Shown one piece after another: positions 1-8,792 of a DNA stretch of 44,342 nucleotides. The stretch spans positions 1 through 44,342 of the forward strand of contig JBDTAC010000042.1 in NCBI GenBank assembly GCA_039924845.1. Direction: 5' to 3'. A program made the translations under genes and the position numbers. Source of the stretch: Bacteroidia bacterium (GTDB lineage: Bacteria; Bacteroidota; Bacteroidia; DATLTG01). Position 1 is the first letter of the stretch. Each line of letters begins with the position of its first letter. Under the pieces are notes generated by a model. That model saw only the letters and a program-made list of their open reading frames with translations. It ran no database searches and was not told the DNA's origin.

Positions 1-411
1 GAGCGTATGCGAGGAAATCACCCGATGAATAGCTTTCGGGAAGCTAAAATGAAATGAGAAATCCAAGCCTTGAATTTTTCTTTGCTTCTTTCTTTTGTTT
101 GTAAGACAAAAGTAAAGAAGGAGTAAAAATAATACTAAGTGATATTTCCTTTTACGTTCTTTTTTCAAATCAAAAGAACATAAGAGAAATTTATGTTTTA
201 TTATCTTTTTGGCTTAACCCAAAAAGAAACAAAAAACTCAAAAAAAAGTTATCGGCTCACGCACAAGCTGGCTCAGCCCCCGCTACTTTTTCTGGCTTAC
301 GCTCCGCTTTGAAGTTTCTTTTTCCTTGAAAACTAAAGAAACCAATAAAATGTCATTTTACAATTCTAAATTCTTAATTTCTAATTCTTCATTTTTTTAT
401 GGCATTCGAAA
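1..411. repeat. Non-coding, hairpin-rich stretch (possible dispersed intergenic repeat)
   Basis: No credible gene lies here. At least four inverted repeats with homopurine/homopyrimidine arms are visible: 85-120 (CTTCTTT arm against AAAGAAG), 156-179 (GTTCTTTT/AAAAGAAC), 205-226 (CTTTTTGG/CCAAAAAG with the loop CTTAAC) and 314-342 (GTTTCTTT/AAAGAAAC). Hairpins in such a cluster, separated by short unrelated sequence, resemble the intergenic repeat families found in many Bacteroidota genomes, but only one copy is in the window, so the repeat status is inferred. A smaller hairpin with the same GGCTTAACCC centre occurs between actB and actC at 30660-30672. Confidence 0.4.
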
Positions 412-2679
412 TCAATTGCCAGCTGGATCGTTCGAATCGAAATTAGCAGGATTATCGCTTCGATGTTGTTTTTCGTATTGATCGCAATCCAAATCCACGC
501 TTATTTTTTTAGCAGGCTTCGCAAAATCCCCTTGCGACAGATGGATGGTTTTATCGGCATATACATTTTGCATGTAATACGCCCAAATCGGAAGTGCTTC
601 GCTGGCACCTTGTCCCCATTGCATAGAGCTGAAATGTACACCACGGTCTTCCCAACCTACCCAACATCCAGAAACTAAATCGGGAGTGATACCCATAAAC
701 CAACCGTCGGAATTATTTTGTGTGGTTCCTGTTTTTCCGGCAATCGGATTCATCAATTTATATTTATAACGCAAACGTACTCCTGTTCCGTATTGTACCA
801 CGCCTTTCAATAAATCCAACATAATGTAGGCTTTTTCTTCGCTCATGACTTCTTGTGTTTTTGGAGCAAAATCTTGCAACACCTTTCCGTTTTTATCTTC
901 GATGCGTGTAACAAAAATAGGCTCTGTCCAAGTGCCTTTGTTCGCAAACGTGCTGTACGCGCCAACCATATCGTAAACGGATATTTCGGGCGTTCCCAGA
1001 CAAATGGAAGGTACGGCGTCCATCTCACTGGTGATTCCCATTCGTTTGGCTAAATCTACCACAGCTTGCGGACCAAATTGTTTGATAAGAAAAGCAGCAA
1101 TTCTGTTGACGGATTTTGCGAGCGCTTCTTTCAAGGTCATCATTTTTCCGTCGTCATCGTTATCAGCATTCTCTGGCGACCAATCTTTTCCGTCGTAATG
1201 AATGGTTATAGGCACATTCGGAACTTCGTAGCAAGGCGAATATCCTTCTTGAATCGCCAACGCATACACAAAAGATTTAAACGTAGAACCGACCTGACGT
1301 TTTCCTTCTTTTACGTGATCGTATTTAAAATATTTATGATTGATACCGCCCACCCAAGCTTTGATATAACCCGTTTGTGGATCCATCGACATAAAACCAG
1401 CTTGCTGAAAACATTTACTATAACGGATGGAATCCATAGGACTCAGCGTGGTATCAATATCGCCATTCCACGAAAAAACAGTCATGTCAATAGGCGTATT
1501 AAAATTCTGGCGAATGGAATCATCCGAAACGCCCGCTTCCTTTAGCGAACGATACCGGTCGCTGCGCCTCATGGCATCGTTCATAATGTTTTCAATTTCT
1601 GTTTTGCTTACACGATAATCGAAAGGTGCATTGCGTTTGTGTTTGCATTCTTCAAAAAATCGCGCTTGTAAATCTTTGCAATTTTTTTCAACCGCTTCTT
1701 CCCCGTAAAGCTGCATACGCGAATCAATCGTAGTATAAATTTTTAATCCATCTTTGTAAATATCGTATTTCGTGCCGTCTGGTTTCGGATGTTCTTCGCA
1801 CCATTTCCGTAAAAAATTATCGCGTAAATATTCTCTGAAATAAGTCGCCAACCCTTCGTTGTGATTTTCTGGTTGAAAGTGCAATTCCAAAGGTATTGCA
1901 GCGGTCGAATCCTTTTGCGCTTTGCGAATGTATTTGTATTTAAACATTTGTTCAAGCACCACATCTCTGCGGCCTTGCGTGGCTTTTGGTCGGCGCACAG
2001 GATTAAACAAAGCCGGATTTTTTTCCATGCCTACGAGCATTGCGGATTCGCCGAGGGTGAGCTGATCTGGACTGGTATTAAAATAAATTTTAGCAGCAGA
2101 TTTAATGCCCACCGCGTTATTCATAAAATCAAATTTATTGAGATACATGGTTAGGATTTCATCCTTCGTGTATTGTCTTTCTAAGCGCGTAGCGATCACC
2201 CATTCTTTTATTTTACGAATGGCGAGGTGTAACTTGGAAGAATGTTCTTCGCGTGGAAAAAGCATTTTTGCCAATTGTTGCGTCAGCGTACTGCCGCCGC
2301 CTGAACTTTCTTTTCCGCCCAAAATGGTTTTAAACATCACACGAAAAAGTCCACGTACATCCACGCCGGAATGTTCGTAAAAACGAGCATCTTCAGTGGC
2401 AACCAAGGCGTGTACCAAATTCGGATTGAGTTCTTTAAATTGTACATCCGAACGATTTTCTACATAATATTTGCCGAGCACTTGCATATCACTGGAATAT
2501 ACTTCGGTGGCTAAATTATTTTTAGGATTTTCGAGTTGCTCGAAAGTGGGTAATTTTCCCATCCAACCCATTGAAACAATGGTTACCAATAAAGTCAAAA
2601 AAACAATGGGAGCAATAACGATAATCCAAAATATACGAATGTATTTTCGGAAAGAATCGGGTTTTTCTGCGCCTGTCAT
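412..2679 (-). CDS. Class A penicillin-binding protein (bifunctional transglycosylase/transpeptidase, PBP1A type)
   Basis: Polymerises lipid II into glycan strands and crosslinks the stem peptides at the outer face of the inner membrane. The protein (755 aa) has a cytoplasmic N-terminus and one membrane segment at about residues 15-40. A GT51 transglycosylase domain follows, with catalytic Glu96 in the EDARFYEHSGVD motif, GGSTLTQQLAK at 128-138 and the REIEKI-like segment RKIKEW near 155. The transpeptidase domain carries all three penicilloyl-transferase motifs: S465-TF-K468, S523-V-N525 and K649-TGT. Length is normal for the family. The gene stands alone, ending near the hairpin-rich stretch at 1-411, with its start about 140 bp from the stop of the next minus-strand gene. 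No missing catalytic residue is seen. Confidence 0.95.
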   Translation of the reverse strand: MTGAEKPDSFRKYIRIFWIIVIAPIVFLTLLVTIVSMGWMGKLPTFEQLENPKNNLATEVYSSDMQVLGKYYVENRSDVQFKELNPNLVHALVATEDARFYEHSGVDVRGLFRVMFKTILGGKESSGGGSTLTQQLAKMLFPREEHSSKLHLAIRKIKEWVIATRLERQYTKDEILTMYLNKFDFMNNAVGIKSAAKIYFNTSPDQLTLGESAMLVGMEKNPALFNPVRRPKATQGRRDVVLEQMFKYKYIRKAQKDSTAAIPLELHFQPENHNEGLATYFREYLRDNFLRKWCEEHPKPDGTKYDIYKDGLKIYTTIDSRMQLYGEEAVEKNCKDLQARFFEECKHKRNAPFDYRVSKTEIENIMNDAMRRSDRYRSLKEAGVSDDSIRQNFNTPIDMTVFSWNGDIDTTLSPMDSIRYSKCFQQAGFMSMDPQTGYIKAWVGGINHKYFKYDHVKEGKRQVGSTFKSFVYALAIQEGYSPCYEVPNVPITIHYDGKDWSPENADNDDDGKMMTLKEALAKSVNRIAAFLIKQFGPQAVVDLAKRMGITSEMDAVPSICLGTPEISVYDMVGAYSTFANKGTWTEPIFVTRIEDKNGKVLQDFAPKTQEVMSEEKAYIMLDLLKGVVQYGTGVRLRYKYKLMNPIAGKTGTTQNNSDGWFMGITPDLVSGCWVGWEDRGVHFSSMQWGQGASEALPIWAYYMQNVYADKTIHLSQGDFAKPAKKISVDLDCDQYEKQHRSDNPANFDSNDPAGN

Positions 2680-2747
2680 AAAGGAATGATGAAATTTCTT
2701 CGTAAAAGTAAGAAAATTAATTTCACGGAAAGGAGAGGAATGTCGTC

Positions 2748-2766
2748 TTCAAAAAAATAATTTTTC
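2748..2766. repeat. Dispersed A6-TAA-T5 motif copy
   Basis: TTC followed by AAAAAAATAATTTTTC. It lies between the PBP gene start and the terminator at 2776-2810, and is one of about 40 copies of this near-palindrome in the window. Confidence 0.8.
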
Positions 2767-2775
2767 AAAAGCAAA

Positions 2776-2810
2776 AAGAGGAGAAAATCTTTTACTGATT
2801 TTCTCCTCTT
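2776..2810 (-). terminator. Rho-independent terminator of the 2817-3152 gene
   Basis: Perfect 14-bp stem AAGAGGAGAAAATC (2776-2789) with GATTTTCTCCTCTT (2797-2810). On the minus strand the stem is followed by a run of T, six bases beyond the stop codon of the gene at 2817. Confidence 0.85.
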
Positions 2811-2816
2811 CCAAAA

Positions 2817-3152
2817 TTAATTTTCTGTATTGAAATAATCAATAACGGCGCGCTTAATCAATGCTAATTGTTCGCCGGGTTTTAGTGGAGGCAATTGCTC
2901 ATTAAATTTCCAATGTGGCCAATCGTCGGCATCTCTGCCTTCAAATTCATAATATCCGTAAGGCGCTAAAAGTGTACAAATAGCGATGTGTAACAGGTCC
3001 AATTTCTTGTCTTTCGAAAAAGTTTTTTTGCCTTTGCCGAGTTCTTGTACACCAATTAAAAATAAAATTCCCTGCATGTCCAAATCCTCTCCGAAAGCGG
3101 GCGACAGCAATTTCACAACTTTTTTCCATTCAATTTCCAAGTCCTTGTCCAT
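2817..3152 (-). CDS. Conserved hypothetical protein
   Basis: A small acidic, soluble-looking protein of 111 aa, starting MDKDLEIEWKK, without a signal peptide or membrane segment. The composition and the conserved-looking patterns GILFLIGVQELG, LLHIAICTLL and GYYEFEGRDADDWPHWK resemble a family of uncharacterised Bacteroidota proteins that I recognise only as conserved. I assign no function. The reading frame stays open upstream to a GTG at 3182 (ten more residues), but the ATG at 3152 is the likelier start because the downstream protein begins with the conserved-looking part. It is followed by a strong terminator and is probably monocistronic. Confidence 0.75.
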   Translation of the reverse strand: MDKDLEIEWKKVVKLLSPAFGEDLDMQGILFLIGVQELGKGKKTFSKDKKLDLLHIAICTLLAPYGYYEFEGRDADDWPHWKFNEQLPPLKPGEQLALIKRAVIDYFNTEN

Positions 3153-3214
3153 GCGCCAAAGATACTGATTCTTCCAGTTCACATTTTGAGAAATTCACAA
3201 TGGATTCTGAATAT

Positions 3215-3276
3215 CTTCTCGAAAAAATATTTTTTTGAAGGAGCAAAAAGAGTAGTTTCAAAAAATATTTTTTCAG
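3215..3276. repeat. Two motif copies directly upstream of the CvpA gene
   Basis: Copy one (3215-3240) has CTTC and GAAG arms around an A6-TAT-T6 core. Copy two (3257-3276) ends one base before the ATG of the next gene and uses the symmetric centre AAAAAATATTTTTTC. A position flush against the start codon means the copy forms the 5' leader or translation-initiation region. Confidence 0.7.
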
Positions 3277-3774
3277 ATGAATACGCTCGACATTATTATA
3301 GTGATTCTCATTTTGTGGGGATTTTACAAAGGTTTCCGCAAAGGATTGATTATCGAATTAGCTTCGTTGATGGCACTTTGGGCTGGCGTTTATGGTGGAA
3401 TTAAATTTTCGGATTTCGCAGCTCGTTTTCTGGAAAAAACATTTTCATGGCATTCTTCCCATGTTCGAATTATTGCTTTCGCAATTTTATTTTTAGGGAT
3501 TTTGGCATTCGTATTTTTTATCGCAAAAATAACGGAACGTTTTGTAAAAATAATTTTATTGAATTGGATGAATCGTTTATTAGGCGCACTTTTCGGCGGA
3601 TTAAAATTTGCTTTATTTATTAGTGTACTCTTCTTTATTTTACATTCCTTCGAACAAAAATTGAATTTCGTTCCGCAAAACACAAAAACGAGTTCCGTCT
3701 TGTATTCGCCAGTTTCTAAATTGGCGCCTGCTATAATTCCTGTGTTAAAACCGCTTGTGATCCATCGCTCATAA
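3277..3774 (+). CDS. CvpA family membrane protein
   Basis: A 165-aa integral membrane protein with four hydrophobic segments, near residues 1-20, 25-45, 65-85 and 105-125. The opening (DIIIVILILWGFYKGFRKGLI) is typical of the CvpA/colicin V production family: a membrane segment, then a GFxxGF-R/K-G turn. Family members are inner-membrane proteins linked to colicin V export and envelope-stress survival in other bacteria; the exact role in Bacteroidota is not established. The gene is single, on the opposite strand to the hypothetical protein upstream, and followed by a motif copy at 3781. Confidence 0.85.
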   Translation: MNTLDIIIVILILWGFYKGFRKGLIIELASLMALWAGVYGGIKFSDFAARFLEKTFSWHSSHVRIIAFAILFLGILAFVFFIAKITERFVKIILLNWMNRLLGALFGGLKFALFISVLFFILHSFEQKLNFVPQNTKTSSVLYSPVSKLAPAIIPVLKPLVIHRS

Positions 3775-3780
3775 AGAGTC

Positions 3781-3799
3781 TTCGAAAAAATAATTTTTC
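3781..3799. repeat. Dispersed motif copy after CvpA gene
   Basis: TTC-GAAAAAATAATTTTTC begins seven bases after the CvpA stop codon. The remaining 180 bp up to the SusC start at 3983 is AT-rich; I see no further gene and no clear TAnnTTTG box in it. Confidence 0.8.
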
Positions 3800-3982
3800 A
3801 AACGACAAAAAATGATTCTATTTAGGATTACACTATTTTTAGAAAAAGAATTTGTTTTTTTAATAAAAATGAATTAATGTTGCACTGCTTTAATTTAGAT
3901 TTTTAATAGATATAAAAAGCTAAGTCATCAGCAAAATTGCACGATTCGTATATTTATTTAACTAAAATTTAACACAATTTCT

Positions 3983-6900
3983 ATGAAAAAGATGCTACGC
4001 GCTTCCGCCATTTTACTTTTTGTGATGTGTTGCGGATTTTTGAACGCTCAAACCCGTATTGTTTCGGGAACGGTAAAAGGAACGGACGGAAAACCTATTC
4101 CTTACGTAGTGGTACAAGTAAAGGGGACTACCATTGCTACCAGCACGGATACATCCGGAAAATTTTCTTTAGGTGTGAATACAGGCGAAACAACTTTGGT
4201 TTTTTCTTCCATTGGAGTAAAAAAGCAAGAAGTTGCTATTAGCGATAATATGAATGTAACCATGCAATCGGATTTATTCGGATTGGATGAATTTGTAGTT
4301 ACTGCAATCGGTATTAGTGCCGAGAAAAAAAGTTTGGGATATGCTACACAGGTTGTTAATGGCGATGAGTTAAATAACTCTGGTACTGGCAACATGATGT
4401 CTGAATTGGACGGAAAAGTAGCTGGTTTAACTGTAATTAATAGTGCAGGAGACCCAGGTGCAGGAACGTATATGACTTTAAGAGGTGTAACTTCCTTAAC
4501 TGGAAATAATCAACCGCTAATGGTGGTGGATGGTATCCCAATTGATAATTCAATTAACAATTATGACCCAACCAATGCAGGATTTGCAGCAGGTGGTGCT
4601 AGTGGAGGTTTAACAGGAGGCGCGCAACCCACCAACCGTGGTTTGGACATTAATCCAAGTGATATAGAATCCATTACTGTTTTGAAAGGACCAGCAGCAG
4701 CAGCTTTGTACGGTATTCAAGCAGCCAGTGGTGCGATTGTTATTACTACTAAAAAAGGAAGTGCTGTAGGCGGACCGAAAATTGAGTTTAACTCCTCCGA
4801 ATCTTGGAGCTCACCGGATAAATTACCAGAGCTTCAGAACCAATGGGCACAGGGAAATAACGGGATTTATCAAGGACCTGATTCCAGTGGATCGGATAAA
4901 AAATTCTCTTGGGGTCCTGCAATCAGCACACTTAAACGTACAGGGGTAGCTAATCAATGGGATCGTAACGGAGATATTTCTCCTACAGGTACTGTTCCTG
5001 TTACGCCTTACAATCAATACAATTTCTTTCAAACAGGAGTTACAGCGGATAACAACATCGCTTTTTCAGGTGGAAACAGTAAATCCAATTACCGAATTTC
5101 TTTGGGAAATCTTCACCAAACAGGAATTATCCCTGGCACCAAATACAATAAAACTAATTTTAGTATAAACGGAGAAACCGCACTTTCAAAAAAATTAAGT
5201 ATTACAGCGGGCGTTAATTACATTAACTCATTTAACAATAAAGCACAACAAGGTTCTCAAGTTTCGGGCGTGATGTTAGGTTTATTAAGAACTCCGGCAA
5301 CTTTCGATAATTCTTATGGACAAAAAAATCCGGTAGATTCCAGTGCATACGTATTGCCAAATGGCAATCAAAGAAGCTACCGAGGCGGTGGTGGATACGA
5401 CAACCCTTATTGGACTGTAAATCGGGATCCTTATACAGAAGGCTTGAACCGCGTTTTTGGTACTACGCAATTAAATTATCAGGCATTAAGTTGGATGATG
5501 GTTACTTACCGTATAGGCGGAGATGTTTATTTTCAAAGTGATAAAGACGCGTATGACATTGGATCGAATCAATTCCCAGCTGGATATTTATATACCTCGG
5601 ATTATTTTAATAGCCAATTCAATTCCGATTTTATCGTAAATATGAATCATAAATTTTCCGACGATTTATCGGGTAATTTAATTCTCGGACAAAACTTTTT
5701 TGATTTAAGAAGTCAAAACCGTTTTGCTACTGGCAGTAATTTTTCCTTACCTAACTTTTTAGATTTATCGAATGCTCAAAATTATCAAGCCAGCGAGAGT
5801 GAAGCAGGAAAACGTACTTCGGCATGGTATGGAGAAGGTCAATTGAATTGGAAAAGTCAATTGTTTTTAACCCTTACCGGACGTGATGAAACGACTTCTA
5901 CTTTAGCTCCAGGACACAATAATTTTTTCTATCCTTCCGTAAGTGCCGCATGGGTATTTACAGATGCGTTGAAACTAACGACCAACAAAATTTTCCCTTA
6001 CGGGAAATTACGTATGTCGTATGCACAAGTAGGACAAGATGCACCGATAGAAGCACTTCAAACGTATTACAGTCAAGCAAGTATTAAGGATGGTTATACA
6101 ACAGGAGTTACTTTCCCTTTCAACGGACAAGCTGGATACCAAATTAGCAGCCCTACTTCTGTCATTGGAAATTCAGGATTACTTCCTGAAAACACAAACA
6201 GTTATGAAATAGGTACTGATTTAATTTTCTTTCAAAACAGAGTGAGCTTGAGTGCAACGTATTATTATGAGAATACAACGGATGAGATTTTTACTGTTCC
6301 CATTCCTTATTCTACCGGATTTGCATCTGCTTTGTTTAACTTAGGTCAGGTAACTAACAAAGGTATTGAGCTTACTTTAAACACGACTCCTGTAAAGTTG
6401 AAAAACGGTTTTACTTGGGATTTAGGGTTTAACTGGAGCAAAAACGTGAACGAAGTAGTTGCCTTAGCACCGGGTGTAAATAGCTTATTTTTAGGTGGAT
6501 TTACTGGTGGTGGCGTATATGCTTTGCCTGGACAACCTTATGGTGTTATTTATGGAACAGATTATGTTCGTGATGGCAGTGGAAACATGATAATTGACGA
6601 CATCAAAACAGATCCAGGTTATGGTATGCCGATTGTGGGTACTCAAAGCGTTCCGCTCGGAAACATTCAACCAAAATGGATAGGTGGCATCAACAATGCC
6701 TTTACTTTCAAAAACATTACATTGGGAATTATATTGAATGTTCGCGAAGGTGGAAGTATGTGGGACGGAACATTGGGAGCCCTCGAATATTTTGGAACGG
6801 CTCAGCAAACTGCTAACCGTGGGCAAAATGTTGTATTTTCGGGTAATGCAGGACACTTAGACGCCAACGGAAATATTGCTCACAATAATTCATCAGGGAC

Positions 6901-7255
6901 AGAAGTAACAGGAGAAGGAGCTGCCAATAATGTTACAGCACAATACAACGAATACTACTGGCAAAATATCGGAAGTAGTTTTGGAGGTCCAACTTCTGCA
7001 AACGTTTACGATGTTTCTTTTGTACGCGTAGGACAAATGAGTTTAACGTATTCGTTTCCTGAAAAATGGATTAAAAAAGCACATTTCACTAAATTATCGC
7101 TTACTGCTTTTGCCAACAACCCATTCCTTTGGACAAAATATCCTGGTGTTGATCCAGAAACAAGTCTTGGTGGACCTGCTAACGGACAAGGCTTGGACTA
7201 TTTTAACAATCCTGGCATAAAAAGTTATGGTGTTCGTTTAAATGTTGGCTTATAA
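3983..7255 (+). CDS. SusC/RagA-family TonB-linked outer membrane transporter
   Basis: A 1090-aa TonB-dependent transporter importing an unknown ligand across the outer membrane. A signal peptide ends near residue 22 (CGFLNAQ). A carboxypeptidase-like regulatory (CarbopepD_reg) domain covers about 26-105, then a plug of about 110-260 with the SusC-type features LRGVTSLTGNNQPLMVVDG and VLKGPAAAALYG...GAIVITTKKG. The rest is a C-terminal beta barrel ending in an aromatic-rich strand (YGVRLNVGL). It forms a unit with the SusD gene 24 bp downstream; no glycoside hydrolase, sulfatase or ECF/anti-sigma pair is adjacent, so the substrate cannot be inferred. Length and domain order are normal. Confidence 0.95.
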   Translation: MKKMLRASAILLFVMCCGFLNAQTRIVSGTVKGTDGKPIPYVVVQVKGTTIATSTDTSGKFSLGVNTGETTLVFSSIGVKKQEVAISDNMNVTMQSDLFGLDEFVVTAIGISAEKKSLGYATQVVNGDELNNSGTGNMMSELDGKVAGLTVINSAGDPGAGTYMTLRGVTSLTGNNQPLMVVDGIPIDNSINNYDPTNAGFAAGGASGGLTGGAQPTNRGLDINPSDIESITVLKGPAAAALYGIQAASGAIVITTKKGSAVGGPKIEFNSSESWSSPDKLPELQNQWAQGNNGIYQGPDSSGSDKKFSWGPAISTLKRTGVANQWDRNGDISPTGTVPVTPYNQYNFFQTGVTADNNIAFSGGNSKSNYRISLGNLHQTGIIPGTKYNKTNFSINGETALSKKLSITAGVNYINSFNNKAQQGSQVSGVMLGLLRTPATFDNSYGQKNPVDSSAYVLPNGNQRSYRGGGGYDNPYWTVNRDPYTEGLNRVFGTTQLNYQALSWMMVTYRIGGDVYFQSDKDAYDIGSNQFPAGYLYTSDYFNSQFNSDFIVNMNHKFSDDLSGNLILGQNFFDLRSQNRFATGSNFSLPNFLDLSNAQNYQASESEAGKRTSAWYGEGQLNWKSQLFLTLTGRDETTSTLAPGHNNFFYPSVSAAWVFTDALKLTTNKIFPYGKLRMSYAQVGQDAPIEALQTYYSQASIKDGYTTGVTFPFNGQAGYQISSPTSVIGNSGLLPENTNSYEIGTDLIFFQNRVSLSATYYYENTTDEIFTVPIPYSTGFASALFNLGQVTNKGIELTLNTTPVKLKNGFTWDLGFNWSKNVNEVVALAPGVNSLFLGGFTGGGVYALPGQPYGVIYGTDYVRDGSGNMIIDDIKTDPGYGMPIVGTQSVPLGNIQPKWIGGINNAFTFKNITLGIILNVREGGSMWDGTLGALEYFGTAQQTANRGQNVVFSGNAGHLDANGNIAHNNSSGTEVTGEGAANNVTAQYNEYYWQNIGSSFGGPTSANVYDVSFVRVGQMSLTYSFPEKWIKKAHFTKLSLTAFANNPFLWTKYPGVDPETSLGGPANGQGLDYFNNPGIKSYGVRLNVGL

Positions 7256-7279
7256 TTTTTAACTGTTAAAAATCTACCT

Positions 7280-8644
7280 ATGAAAACTATAAAAATATCC
7301 GTATCCGCAGTAGCTGTAACAGTGTTGTTACTTTCTGCAGCTTCTTGTAAAAAGGATTTCTATACGAAAGTGAATAAAAATCCGAATGCTCCGGCTTCGG
7401 TTGTTCCCAGTGTGTTATTGCCAACAGCAGAAACCGCCATTGGTTATTATGTAGGCGGCGAAATGTCGCAATATACCTCGATGTTTACGCAACAAACTTT
7501 TGGGCAAAGTCGTCAATCACAAATTTATTATCAATACGTAATGAATACATCGGATTTCGATGATTTGTGGGGCAATATGTACTCTTCTGCAATGGAAAAT
7601 GACTATACGCTGATGCAACAAGCAACAAGCGGAGGAAACAACGAATACAAAGGAATTTCCGAAGTGTTGATGGCTTATTCTTTACAAACTATGGTAGATT
7701 GTTGGGGAAGTATTCCTTATTCCCAATCATTTAAAGGGGTAAGCAATTTACATCCTGCGTATGATAATGATCAAACATTGTATGGAACCATTACCACTTT
7801 ATTAAATCAAGCCATTGTGGATTTGAACAATCCAAATTCTGGACTTTTAACTCCTTCAACCGATGATTTTATGTATGGCGGAAATGCGGCAAACTGGATT
7901 AAATTTGCTCATGCGATTAAAGCACGTTTATTCATCCATCAAACCAAACACAACAATATCGCTATGGCGGATAGCGCTTTAGTAGAAGTGGGAGAATCTT
8001 TCCAAAGCAATGCCGACAATGCAACAATTACTTACGGTACTGCTGCAACTGCTGCCGGCGAATGGTATCAATTCAACACTCAAAGAGGCGATATTAGTTT
8101 CGCATATTCAAAAATGGATACTGTCCTCAACATGTTAAATGACCCACGTAAAAACATTTTGATTGATAGTACTGCCGAATTAACCCAAGGTCCTGGGTTT
8201 GGGGGTTTTTATGGTGGTATCCCAAATGCTCCAGTTGATTTCATTACTTATTCAGAAATGCAATTTGTAGCAGCCGAAGCCACTTTGAGAGCAGGAGGAT
8301 CTGTTGTTGCTGCACAAACATTTTATATCAACGGAATTACTCAAAATATGGCACGTTTAGGTGTTACTTCCACTAATACAACGGCTTATTTAGCAGGTAC
8401 ACAAGGGCTTTTGCCGGGTACTACTAATGCAGCCATCGCTCAAATAGCGTATCAGGAGTGGATTGCTTTGTACTTGAATCCAGAAGCATGGACATTGTGG
8501 AGACGTACCGCCAGCCCAACTTTAATTCCAGTTGCTGGAAGTAATGGAGTAGCGCGTCGGTTTATTTATCCGCAAAGCGAGGTTAATTTAAACAATGCAC
8601 CTCCTTGTACCATGTGGTCTCCGACTCTTTTTTGGGATAACTAA
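7280..8644 (+). CDS. SusD/RagB-family nutrient-binding outer membrane lipoprotein
   Basis: A 454-aa surface lipoprotein that acts as the hinged lid and ligand-binding partner of the SusC barrel encoded just upstream. The signal peptide ends in a lipobox LSAASC with the lipidated Cys near residue 23, followed by KKD. The body has helical TPR-like SusD features (NPNAPASVVPSVLLPTAE, WGSIPYSQSF, YSEMQFVAAEATLRAG) and resembles the SusD-like group annotated as SusD/RagB nutrient-binding lipoproteins rather than classical starch-binding SusD. The C-terminus (RRFIYPQSEVNLNN) matches the conserved R-hP-x-E ending of the family. Transcription probably stops at the hairpin at 8672. Confidence 0.93.
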   Translation: MKTIKISVSAVAVTVLLLSAASCKKDFYTKVNKNPNAPASVVPSVLLPTAETAIGYYVGGEMSQYTSMFTQQTFGQSRQSQIYYQYVMNTSDFDDLWGNMYSSAMENDYTLMQQATSGGNNEYKGISEVLMAYSLQTMVDCWGSIPYSQSFKGVSNLHPAYDNDQTLYGTITTLLNQAIVDLNNPNSGLLTPSTDDFMYGGNAANWIKFAHAIKARLFIHQTKHNNIAMADSALVEVGESFQSNADNATITYGTAATAAGEWYQFNTQRGDISFAYSKMDTVLNMLNDPRKNILIDSTAELTQGPGFGGFYGGIPNAPVDFITYSEMQFVAAEATLRAGGSVVAAQTFYINGITQNMARLGVTSTNTTAYLAGTQGLLPGTTNAAIAQIAYQEWIALYLNPEAWTLWRRTASPTLIPVAGSNGVARRFIYPQSEVNLNNAPPCTMWSPTLFWDN

Positions 8645-8650
8645 AATACC

Positions 8651-8670
8651 TTTCAAAAAAATAATTTTTC
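8651..8670. repeat. Dispersed motif copy
   Basis: TTTCAAAAAAATAATTTTTC immediately precedes the GC-rich terminator stem after the SusD gene. Confidence 0.8.
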
Positions 8671-8671
8671 A

Positions 8672-8697
8672 AGTCCTGCTTTTGCAGGACTTTTTTT
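8672..8697 (+). terminator. Rho-independent terminator of the SusCD unit
   Basis: Perfect stem AGTCCTGC / GCAGGACT with a TTTT loop, followed by T7. It lies 28 bp after the SusD stop. Confidence 0.92.
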
Positions 8698-8700
8698 ATG

Positions 8701-8724
8701 CTTCAAAAAAATAATTTTTCGAAG
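8701..8724. repeat. Motif copy with CTTC/GAAG arms, possible second terminator
   Basis: CTTC and GAAG flank the A/T core, giving a 24-bp imperfect hairpin followed by TTTTTT at 8728. It stands directly behind the GC-stem terminator, so the two may act in tandem. Confidence 0.6.
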
Positions 8725-8745
8725 GTGTTTTTTAATGCAAAATAT

Positions 8746-8776
8746 TTTGAATATTAAAAAGAATAATTTATATTCG
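8746..8776 (+). promoter_or_regulatory. Putative Bacteroidota-type promoter of the T9SS protein gene
   Basis: TTTG at 8746-8749, a 19-bp spacer, and TATATTCG at 8769-8776. This fits the Bacteroidota consensus TTTG / TAnnTTTG with one mismatch. The predicted start of transcription is about 10 bp before the ATG at 8793. Confidence 0.5.
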
Positions 8777-8792
8777 TCAAAAAATAATTCAC

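Noticed and set aside
1-411. Insertion sequence at the left edge
   Set aside because: No transposase remnant or terminal inverted repeats were found; only local hairpins.
1066-1545. 159-aa plus-strand open frame
   Set aside because: Lies entirely antisense to the penicillin-binding protein gene, with no family resemblance; it is a shadow frame.
3153-3182. GTG start for the hypothetical protein at 2817
   Set aside because: Would add ten residues; the ATG at 3152 fits better with the conserved-looking beginning MDKDLEIEWKK.
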